Shown: positions 1 through 5,343 of the stretch, in pieces | Position numbering within the stretch: position 1 is the first letter of the stretch | Layout: each line of letters opens with the position of its first letter | Assembly: GCA_003447515.1 (NCBI GenBank) | Contig: DLZA01000135.1 | Span: forward strand, 597 to 6,766 | DNA length: 6,170 nt | Origin: Paracoccaceae bacterium | GTDB lineage: Bacteria; Pseudomonadota; Alphaproteobacteria; Rhodobacterales; Rhodobacteraceae | Direction: 5' to 3' | Translations under genes and position numbers: made by a program | The notes under the pieces: model-generated | Told to the model about the DNA's origin: nothing | What the model saw: only the letters and a program-made list of their open reading frames with translations | Databases searched by the model: none

Positions 1-55
1 CCTGAATGGCTTTCGTCGAAATAATCACAACGGATAAACAGTCTAAGTGGATCTT
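1..55. other. Short edge region with no supported gene
   Basis: This is the downstream flank of the sulfatase gene, whose TAA stop is at 58-56 on the minus strand. I see no terminator hairpin with a T-run and no credible coding start. Confidence 0.5.
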
Positions 56-1573
56 TTAGTCGCGACTCCTGGGTTTATCCAGATGAGCTTTGGCCTCGAC
101 CTCTGTAGTCCACTTTCCAGCGCGGACGTATTGCTTGGATGCATCTTTATATGGTTGATAGTCCCAAACCGGAGAGGATCCAATCTTGTGACTGCGATTA
201 ATCAAACGTCGCCGGTTTTGGTCTTTGATTATGCAGTCTCTCAAGGCCTTTGCATCCCATAACGCTCGGGCCTCTGACAGCATGGCGTCAAGAGTTTCGG
301 CGTAAGCCGGATTATGCGAAACATCGGCAAGCTCATCAGGGTCTGAAACAAGATCAAACAGAAGGGGGGGATCAACCTCGCTATAAAACAACTTGACCCG
401 CCCGCGAAGCAGCATGAACGTGGGTTCAAAGATACCTTCTGATAAAAGCTCACCGGGAACTGTGCGCGGTTCTATGGTTTTGCCATCAAGCAAAGGTATC
501 AAAGAGGTCCCATCGGCCTCGATCACATCGTTCCAGGTGCCCGCAAGGTCTGCGAACGTCGGCAGTATATCCAACAGTGATACCGTCTCAATTACGCGAT
601 GTGGATTGAGCCGATCACCTGCCCAAAAGATTAATGGAACCCGCGCGGACCATTCAAAAAATGTCTTTTTATAATGCAGTCCGCGCTCACCCATCATGTC
701 GCCGTGGTCTGAGGTAAAGACCACGATCGTGGTCTCTGACAGCCCGGTTTCCTCGAGTACCTGCATTAAAGCCGCGACCTTGGCGTCGATATATTCGATG
801 GATGCATAATATCCATGGCGTGCTCTGCGAATGACGTTATCGTTTATGTCGGCTTTACCAATCGAATAATGGGCGTGGATCCTTTTGCTATGCGCGTCCA
901 TTTTGTTTGCAGGAATTGGTGGTACTGCGGGGAGATCAATCTCGTCATCCGTGTAAAGGTCCCAATATTCGGGCCGTGCGACATAAGGGTCGTGGGGAGA
1001 TGTAAAAGACACAGTCAGCATGAAGGGCTGTTTGCTTTCGGCGCGCGCCCTGTCGTATAGCCAACCACAGGCTTTCGTCGCCACGTCGTCGTCATAGTCG
1101 ATTTGCAAGGACCTTAGGCATGGGCCGGTTTCGAGAACATTGGTCATGTCCTGAAAGGTGACTTTTCCCTCAGGTTCATCCCAGTTTGGAGTCCATCCAA
1201 AATCAGAGGGATAAATGTCAGTAGTCAGACGTTCCTCGTATCCGTGTAGTTGGTCTGGCCCGGTAAAATGCATCTTGCCCGAAAGACAGGTGAGATACCC
1301 GCCGAGTCGCATGTAGTGGGCAAATGTTGGAAGAGCGGAGGAAAAATCATGGGCATTATCATAGCCCCCTGTCTTGGACGGCAGCAGCCCTGTCATCATA
1401 GATGTGCGGGAGGGGCCGCAAAGGGGCGAATTGCAATAGGCGTTTTCAAAGACAACCCCCTCTTCCGCCAGTCGCGACAGCGTGGGTGCTTTGACTACTG
1501 CGTGTCCATAGAAAGGCAGCGCCTTGGCGGTCAACTGATCCGCCATAACAAAAACAATATTTGGTTTTTCCAT
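56..1573 (-). CDS. Choline-sulfatase-like (BetC family) cytoplasmic sulfatase
   Basis: A 505-residue type I sulfatase of the alkaline phosphatase superfamily, which hydrolyses a sulfate ester to alcohol plus sulfate. The formylglycine motif CGPSR is at residues 52-56, with Cys52 the residue to be converted by a maturase encoded elsewhere. Other expected active-site residues are visible: Asp12, Arg56, Lys100 and His102 (SGKMHF), His194-Asp195, Asp289-His290 (SDHGD) and Lys302. The block GPDQLHGYEERLTTDIYP followed by DFGWTP, and a C-terminal tail containing PVWDYQPYKDASKQYVR, are hallmarks I recognise from choline-sulfatase BetC, whose length (about 500-510) also matches. Residues about 131-157 diverge from BetC as I remember it, and no betA, betB or betI neighbour is seen, so the substrate may not be choline-O-sulfate. 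There is no signal peptide, so it is cytoplasmic. The ATG at 1573 is preceded by GGAGAA six bases upstream. It is divergent from the ABC transporter operon. Sulfatase identity is near certain; the substrate is uncertain. Confidence 0.93.
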   Translation of the reverse strand: MEKPNIVFVMADQLTAKALPFYGHAVVKAPTLSRLAEEGVVFENAYCNSPLCGPSRTSMMTGLLPSKTGGYDNAHDFSSALPTFAHYMRLGGYLTCLSGKMHFTGPDQLHGYEERLTTDIYPSDFGWTPNWDEPEGKVTFQDMTNVLETGPCLRSLQIDYDDDVATKACGWLYDRARAESKQPFMLTVSFTSPHDPYVARPEYWDLYTDDEIDLPAVPPIPANKMDAHSKRIHAHYSIGKADINDNVIRRARHGYYASIEYIDAKVAALMQVLEETGLSETTIVVFTSDHGDMMGERGLHYKKTFFEWSARVPLIFWAGDRLNPHRVIETVSLLDILPTFADLAGTWNDVIEADGTSLIPLLDGKTIEPRTVPGELLSEGIFEPTFMLLRGRVKLFYSEVDPPLLFDLVSDPDELADVSHNPAYAETLDAMLSEARALWDAKALRDCIIKDQNRRRLINRSHKIGSSPVWDYQPYKDASKQYVRAGKWTTEVEAKAHLDKPRSRD

Positions 1574-1592
1574 CCCAAGTTCTCCGTTTGCT

Positions 1593-1606
1593 AATTGTTG
1601 ACAATT
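1593..1606. promoter_or_regulatory. Candidate GntR/FadR-type operator, inverted repeat AATTGT-TG-ACAATT
   Basis: A perfect 6-2-6 inverted repeat in the divergent gap between the sulfatase and the transporter operon. Its core TTGT-TG-ACAA fits the GT...AC pattern known for FadR-subfamily GntR operators, and a FadR-type GntR regulator is encoded in the same operon (4682-5341). It overlaps the predicted -10 of the sulfatase and a TTGACA box facing the operon, so one bound dimer could control both directions. The symmetry is seen directly; its role as an operator is inference. Confidence 0.5.
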
Positions 1607-1622
1607 TTTAATTTGGCGTCAA
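1594..1622 (-). promoter_or_regulatory. Candidate sigma-70-type promoter of the sulfatase gene
   Basis: On the minus strand TTGACG (1622-1617) is followed after 17 bases by AACAAT (1599-1594), matching the -35 and -10 consensus at 5 of 6 and 4 of 6 positions. Transcription would begin near 1587, leaving a leader of about 14 bases that just includes the GGAGAA ribosome site (1585-1580) ahead of the ATG at 1573. The -10 box lies inside the inverted repeat at 1593-1606, so a repressor bound there would block it. Prediction by eye only. Confidence 0.45.
1598..1603 (+). promoter_or_regulatory. Candidate -35 box (TTGACA) for the transporter operon
   Basis: An exact TTGACA lies within the inverted repeat, about 50 bases upstream of the preferred start of the first permease gene. 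No convincing -10 follows: at 17-base spacing the sequence is AATGGT (1621-1626), only 3 of 6 to consensus. If used, the promoter is weak or activator-assisted. Low certainty. Confidence 0.3.
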
Positions 1623-1640
1623 TGGTGGTAGAGATAGTTA

Positions 1641-1647
1641 GGGAGAG
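1641..1647 (+). promoter_or_regulatory. Ribosome binding site deciding the TTG start at 1652
   Basis: GGGAGAG ends four bases before a TTG codon at 1652. The alternatives, TTG at 1595 or 1598 and ATG at 1622, lack a comparable Shine-Dalgarno sequence, and the first two lie within the inverted repeat. Confidence 0.6.
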
Positions 1648-1651
1648 ATTA

Positions 1652-2329
1652 TTGTACGAGTGGGATTTTGTTGCGACTCTAGCGGATATGGATCTGCTGT
1701 TGTTGGGCTTATGGAACACAATACAGGTCTTTTTTTTGGCGCTGGTCTTTGGTGTTCCGCTTGGTTTGGGCCTTGCACTAGGGCGAATGTCGCGGATCCT
1801 AGTTCTCAGCCAGCTCTGCTCTTTTATCATCGAATTTTTCCGCACAACGCCGCCGCTGGTCCAGCTCTTCTGGTTTTTTTTCGCATTACCGATTTTGATC
1901 AGTGTGCAGATGACCCCTTTTGTGGCCTCAGTTCTGACATTCTCAATCCAATCTTCCGCTTTCTTTGCGGAGATTTTTCGCGGAGGGATAAACTCTATCG
2001 ACAAAGGGCAATGGGAGGCCGCTAAGGCGATCGGGATGACGCGCAAGTCGAGCCTAACGCGTATCATTCTGCCTCAGGCAGTAAAGCGTATGATACCAGC
2101 TTTCGCAGAACGTTCGATCGAGCTTTTGAAGACAACGACATTGATTTCTACCGTTTCTTATGCTGATCTGATGTTTCAAGCCAATGAGTTGGCTTCAAAG
2201 AACTTTCGTCCGCTTGAAGTCTACACAGTTGTTGCGATCATGTATTTTTTCCTAATCCTGACATTTTCGCAGCTTACCATTCGTCTGGAATACCGCCTGG
2301 CAAAAACCGGTGAAGGGACGTTGAGGTAG
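1652..2329 (+). CDS. Polar amino acid-type ABC transporter permease (first of pair, HisM/HisQ family)
   Basis: Inner-membrane subunit of a family 3 (polar amino acid) ABC importer, 225 residues from the TTG start preferred here. Hydrophobic segments lie at about 14-43, 49-66, 70-100 and 188-210. The cytoplasmic EAA loop, which docks on the ATPase, is at about 112-148 (QWEAAKAIGM then ILPQAVKRM). The motif FFRTTPPLVQ at 62-71 is typical of the HisMQ/GlnP group. The TTG at 1652 is chosen because GGGAGAG precedes it, because the product then begins MYEWDF, parallel to MDYNWDF of the next permease, and because lengths match (225 and 222). A longer reading frame opens at TTG 1595 but would use the operator region as coding sequence. 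The gene is first in the operon; its stop is two bases before the next start. The family is secure, the transported compound is unknown. Confidence 0.9.
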   Translation: MYEWDFVATLADMDLLLLGLWNTIQVFFLALVFGVPLGLGLALGRMSRILVLSQLCSFIIEFFRTTPPLVQLFWFFFALPILISVQMTPFVASVLTFSIQSSAFFAEIFRGGINSIDKGQWEAAKAIGMTRKSSLTRIILPQAVKRMIPAFAERSIELLKTTTLISTVSYADLMFQANELASKNFRPLEVYTVVAIMYFFLILTFSQLTIRLEYRLAKTGEGTLR

Positions 2330-2331
2330 CC

Positions 2332-3000
2332 ATGGATTACAATTGGGATTTTGCCTCTGTTTTTGTCTATTGGAACGTGCTCGCCATGGGGCTTTGGGCC
2401 ACATTTAAACTTTTCATTATCTGCAGCACCTTGGGCCTAGGTGGTGGCCTGTTTATGGGTATGCTGCGCTATTCCAAGACCCGTTGGATTAGCTACCCGG
2501 CGATGCTGTATGTTGAGGTTTTCCGCAACACACCTGTGCTGGTCCAAATCATCTGGTTTTTCTTCGCCCTTCCAGTAGTTACGGGCATCGAGGTTTCGCC
2601 CATGATGGCTGCAGTTTTGGGGATCACACTCAATACAATCGCTTTTTCGGCTGAGGTTTTTCGCGGTGGAATCCAGTCTATTGAACGCGAACAGTGGGAG
2701 GCGGGGAAGGCGATCGGCATGTCTTACGCCCAATCCATGCGCCGCGTGATCCTGCCGCAAGCGTTAAAGCGAATGCTGCCACCGCTGACATCTCGCGGGA
2801 TTGAAGTTTTTAAAATGTCAACGCTGGCATCGGTCGTCGCTTATCCCGAAACGTTACAACAGGCTAAGTTGATCGCATCCTATGAATACAATCCAATCGA
2901 AGCTTACACCGTTGTGGCCCTGATGTTTTTTATAGTCCTGCTGCCTTTGGTGCAACTGACATATATGCTTGAACGCCGGTTTGGGAAGAGTGATGCATGA
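2332..3000 (+). CDS. Polar amino acid-type ABC transporter permease (second of pair, HisM/HisQ family)
   Basis: Second membrane subunit of the same importer, 222 residues, clearly a paralogue of the upstream permease, so the channel is probably a heterodimer. It shares the opening WDF, the VFRNTPVLVQIIWFFFALP segment (63-81), the FRGGIQSIE stretch (110-118) and the EAA loop QWEAGKAIGM...ILPQALKRM at about 121-148. Membrane segments lie at about 15-48, 55-84, 90-110 and 190-212. The ATG follows GAGG (2323-2326), and the TAG stop of the preceding gene lies between that site and the start, which points to translational coupling. Its own stop overlaps the ATPase start in an ATGA. No missing motif or frame break is seen. 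The substrate cannot be deduced from permease sequence. Confidence 0.94.
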   Translation: MDYNWDFASVFVYWNVLAMGLWATFKLFIICSTLGLGGGLFMGMLRYSKTRWISYPAMLYVEVFRNTPVLVQIIWFFFALPVVTGIEVSPMMAAVLGITLNTIAFSAEVFRGGIQSIEREQWEAGKAIGMSYAQSMRRVILPQALKRMLPPLTSRGIEVFKMSTLASVVAYPETLQQAKLIASYEYNPIEAYTVVALMFFIVLLPLVQLTYMLERRFGKSDA

Positions 3001-3770
3001 CAAATGCCGTGGAAATTCGTGGGCTTCGGAAAAGCTTTAGTGACCTCGAAGTCCTTAAGGGTATTGACCTTGATGTCGCTGAGGGTGAAGCGGTCGTGCT
3101 TTTAGGTTCCAGCGGCTCTGGCAAAAGCACACTATTGCGGTGCATCAACTTCATGGAAGAACCGACCGCGGGCCAGATCCGCTTGAACGGCGATTTAATC
3201 GGCACCGAGCAAGGCGGGCGGATGCGCTATCACGAAGCGGACTTATGTAAACTGCGCACGCGCATCGGAATGGTCTTTCAGCACTTCAATCTGTTCCCAC
3301 ATATGACGGTATTGGAAAACGTGATGGAGGGGCAGACCATAGTGTTAGGTCGGTCAAAAGCCGAAGCTAAAGACAAGGCGATGACGCAACTGTTACGCGT
3401 TGGTCTTGAAATGAAAGCTGAAGAATACCCCGCACGCCTTTCGGGTGGCCAGAAACAGCGTGTGGCTATCGCCCGCGCACTCGCAATGGATCCCGAGGTG
3501 ATGCTTTTTGACGAGGTGACCTCAGCCCTTGACCCCGAACTTGTCGGTGAAGTCTTGAAAACCATGCTGCAGTTAGCTGAAGATGGCATGACCATGGTTT
3601 GCGTTACGCATGAGATTGGCTTTGCCTATCATGTCGCTAATAAAGTTTGTTTCCTGCACGATGGCCTGATCCTTGAACAAGGCGCGCCGCAATTTGTACT
3701 CCAGACACCCGAAACGCAACGCGTCCGAGATTTCCTCGCAGGGCATTCACTTTTCAAACTACCAAACTGA
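2997..3770 (+). CDS. Polar amino acid-type ABC transporter ATP-binding protein
   Basis: Cytoplasmic ATPase of the importer, 257 residues, as usual for the HisP/GlnQ family. All nucleotide-binding motifs are intact: Walker A GSSGSGKST (37-45, Lys43), Q-loop Gln95 (FQHFNLFPHMTVLENV), signature LSGGQ (149-152 region, followed by KQRVAIARALA), Walker B VMLFDE (168-173), D-loop SALD (176-179) and H-loop His205. After Walker B it reads DEVTSALDPE rather than the more common DEPTSALDPE, a variant I regard as ordinary within this family. The start ATG overlaps the previous stop as ATGA and has GGGAAGAG six bases upstream (2983-2990). It couples ATP hydrolysis to the two upstream permeases and accepts ligand from the downstream binding protein. 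Product class is essentially certain; ligand unknown. Confidence 0.96.
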   Translation: MTNAVEIRGLRKSFSDLEVLKGIDLDVAEGEAVVLLGSSGSGKSTLLRCINFMEEPTAGQIRLNGDLIGTEQGGRMRYHEADLCKLRTRIGMVFQHFNLFPHMTVLENVMEGQTIVLGRSKAEAKDKAMTQLLRVGLEMKAEEYPARLSGGQKQRVAIARALAMDPEVMLFDEVTSALDPELVGEVLKTMLQLAEDGMTMVCVTHEIGFAYHVANKVCFLHDGLILEQGAPQFVLQTPETQRVRDFLAGHSLFKLPN

Positions 3771-3793
3771 CCAACCCTAAAAGGAGAGAAATA

Positions 3794-4633
3794 ATGAAGC
3801 TACTTAAGATGTTCACCGGCGCATTGGCGGCTACGGCTGTTTTTGCGCTTTCCAGTGTAGTGGCGCATGCGCAATCCACTTGGGAGGCTATTCAGGACCG
3901 GGGCACGCTTCGGATCGGGGTCACGCAGGCTCCACCTTGGTTTACCAAGGATATCAGTTCCGGTGAATGGACTGGCGGCTTGGGAATTGCCTTGGGGGAG
4001 CAGATGGCAGCGGCGCTGGAAGTTGAGCTTGAGGCCGTAGAAGTCACCTGGGGCACTTCAATCGCAGCCCTTCAGGCGGACAAAATTGACCTGATGTATT
4101 TCCTGTCGCCGACAGCATCCCGTGCCCGGGTGATTGACTTCACCACCAACCCAATCGGCTATATTTCACAGGCTGTTTTGGCTAAGGATGGCTTTGATGC
4201 CTCGACATGGGACGGCCTGAACAACGCTGACACGAGTCTTTCGGTGCCACAGGCGACTTCGATGGACCAATTTTTGACCCGTATGGCACCTGATGCCGAC
4301 ATTCAGCGCTTTCCAGACAATGCGGCATCAATTGCCGCCTTCCAGTCAGGCCGTGTAGATGCCGTTTCATTGATGCTACCACCGCTTCTGTCGGCCCGCC
4401 AGAAATTGGGCTCAGGCGTCATTTCCGTGCCAACACCTGCCTTTACGGCCCCGGTCAATATCGGTGTACGACGTGAGGATGATAAAACATTCCGCGACTG
4501 GCTTAATACGGTTAGCCATTACTGGTATGAAACTGGTCGTACTCAGGCTTGGTACGACGAGTTCCTGACCGAATTTGGCGTGAATCCGGCAGACAGCCCA
4601 CCAATCCAGCGTGAACAGATCTTCATGCGATAA
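3794..4633 (+). CDS. Periplasmic substrate-binding protein, family 3 (amino acid ABC transporter)
   Basis: A 279-residue solute-binding protein of the SBP_bac_3 family that delivers ligand to the preceding permease/ATPase complex. The Sec signal peptide is MKLLKMF..., a hydrophobic core, then AHA, with likely cleavage after Ala26. Mature features align with the lysine/arginine/ornithine-binding protein: an aromatic at the ligand sandwich (Trp86 at the Phe52 position, Trp49 near Tyr14), Arg110 in SPTASRARVIDF at the carboxylate-binding Arg77 position, and Thr155 in the PQATS loop. The usual Asp161 that holds the substrate ammonium appears to be Met194 (GRVDAVSLML), which suggests an unusual ligand. 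The start ATG has AGGAGA (3782-3787) at good spacing, 23 bases after the ATPase stop. A hairpin follows the stop codon. Family and role are secure; ligand class is open. Confidence 0.93.
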   Translation: MKLLKMFTGALAATAVFALSSVVAHAQSTWEAIQDRGTLRIGVTQAPPWFTKDISSGEWTGGLGIALGEQMAAALEVELEAVEVTWGTSIAALQADKIDLMYFLSPTASRARVIDFTTNPIGYISQAVLAKDGFDASTWDGLNNADTSLSVPQATSMDQFLTRMAPDADIQRFPDNAASIAAFQSGRVDAVSLMLPPLLSARQKLGSGVISVPTPAFTAPVNIGVRREDDKTFRDWLNTVSHYWYETGRTQAWYDEFLTEFGVNPADSPPIQREQIFMR

Positions 4634-4639
4634 TCAAAG

Positions 4640-4663
4640 ATGGGGCGGATAACACCGCCCCAT
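4640..4663 (+). terminator. Intercistronic hairpin, 9-bp stem without U-tract
   Basis: ATGGGGCGG (4640-4648) and CCGCCCCAT (4655-4663) are perfectly complementary around the loop ATAACA. It starts six bases after the stop of the binding-protein gene. No run of T follows, so it is not a standard intrinsic terminator. More likely it protects the 3' end of the transporter mRNA or causes partial attenuation, giving more binding protein than regulator. The structure is certain; the role is inferred. Confidence 0.6.
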
Positions 4664-4671
4664 GCCAACAT

Positions 4672-4676
4672 AGGAG
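4672..4676 (+). promoter_or_regulatory. Ribosome binding site deciding the GntR start at 4682
   Basis: AGGAG lies five bases before the ATG at 4682. The in-frame upstream ATG at 4640 sits inside the hairpin stem and has no Shine-Dalgarno sequence, so the shorter product is preferred. Confidence 0.75.
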
Positions 4677-4681
4677 CGCAC

Positions 4682-5341
4682 ATGATCTTGTCTGAAATTC
4701 GCCCTTTGACTTTAAGCGGACAGGTTCGCGACATGTTGCGCGACCAGATTATGGCTGGCAAATTGTCACCGGGTGAACGCCTGACCGAAACCGACCTCTC
4801 CCAGCGGCTAAAAGTTAGCCGCGGCCCCCTGCGCGAAGCCATTCTACAACTGACAGAAGAAGGTTTATTAATCAAAAAGACTTACAAAGGTCTACGGGTG
4901 CGGTCGATTTCTCTGCGGGAATTAGAAGAGCTCTATTCCATGCGCACAACACTTGAAAGGTTTGCCTTTGAAGAGGCGTGGGAGAAAAAGACAGATGCGG
5001 CGCTAGAAGATCTGCGAACGCGCTTTGATTACCTTGAGCAATCGAGAAATGCGCAAGATATCAGTGCGGCTGTAAACGGCGAAATCCATTTTCACAGCTG
5101 GATTTACGAGCTGAGCGACCATAGTCTTTTGCAATCGCATTGGCGGAAACTATCGCCCTTGGTGCGAATTTATATGTCCATTCACAATCGTCAGCATGGT
5201 GTATGTGGAGTGTTTATGGACGCCAATGACACTTACTTAAAGCTTGCCCAAGATGATAATCTTGCAGCGGCTTTGGTTCACATTGAGAATCACATGCAAA
5301 AGGGCTTGGATCAAGTTTATGCGAGCCTGGAGGTTTCCTAA
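4682..5341 (+). CDS. GntR-family transcriptional regulator, FadR/FCD subfamily
   Basis: A 219-residue DNA-binding regulator. The N-terminal winged helix-turn-helix spans about residues 11-75, with the characteristic stretch LSPGERLTETDLSQRLKVSR (28-47) then GPLREAILQLTEEGLL. The all-helical FCD effector domain follows, about 80-212. FCD domains usually bind a metal and a small carboxylate ligand through Asp, His and His residues. Here the corresponding positions read Glu134, His138 (EIHFH), Asn182 and His204 (ENHM), so the metal site may be altered. It is encoded in the operon it probably controls, between the binding protein and the aminotransferase, with the latter starting two bases after its stop. 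The likely target is the inverted repeat at 1593-1606, and the likely inducer is the imported compound or a breakdown product (inference). Family assignment is firm; ligand unknown. Confidence 0.94.
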   Translation: MILSEIRPLTLSGQVRDMLRDQIMAGKLSPGERLTETDLSQRLKVSRGPLREAILQLTEEGLLIKKTYKGLRVRSISLRELEELYSMRTTLERFAFEEAWEKKTDAALEDLRTRFDYLEQSRNAQDISAAVNGEIHFHSWIYELSDHSLLQSHWRKLSPLVRIYMSIHNRQHGVCGVFMDANDTYLKLAQDDNLAAALVHIENHMQKGLDQVYASLEVS

Positions 5342-5343
5342 CA

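Noticed and set aside
58..67. Palindrome AGTCGCGACT at the end of the sulfatase gene
   Set aside because: It overlaps the last codons, has no loop and no T-run, so it cannot be argued as a terminator; a 10-base palindrome can occur by chance.
1250..1594. A 114-codon plus-strand frame opposite the sulfatase start
   Set aside because: It lies opposite the conserved N-terminal sulfatase region including CGPSR, and its translation resembles no protein I know; it is a shadow frame.
1660..2025. A 121-codon plus-strand frame within the first permease in another frame
   Set aside because: The permease frame carries the EAA motif and membrane segments; the alternative is a Cys- and Gly-rich shadow.
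1591..2067. A 158-codon open frame on the minus strand opposite the first permease
   Set aside because: It is antisense to a gene with clear family motifs, its product is rich in Ser, Lys and Arg without a recognisable domain, and no good ribosome site is evident.
1652..3000. Tandem duplication of permease genes as a recent repeat
   Set aside because: The two proteins are clearly related but differ widely outside the EAA loop and a few motifs; paired permeases are normal for this transporter family.
3508..3540. DEVTSALDPE in place of DEPTSALDPE after Walker B of the ATPase
   Set aside because: Catalytic Asp172 and Glu173 are intact, and Pro-to-Val at this position is, to my knowledge, common in amino-acid ABC ATPases.
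4640..4681. Fourteen-residue N-terminal extension of the GntR protein from ATG 4640
   Set aside because: That ATG is in a hairpin stem without a Shine-Dalgarno sequence, while ATG 4682 has AGGAG at ideal spacing and gives the usual GntR N-terminus.
4543..4875. A 110-codon minus-strand frame across the binding-protein/regulator junction
   Set aside because: It is antisense to two well-supported genes and the hairpin, with no domain.
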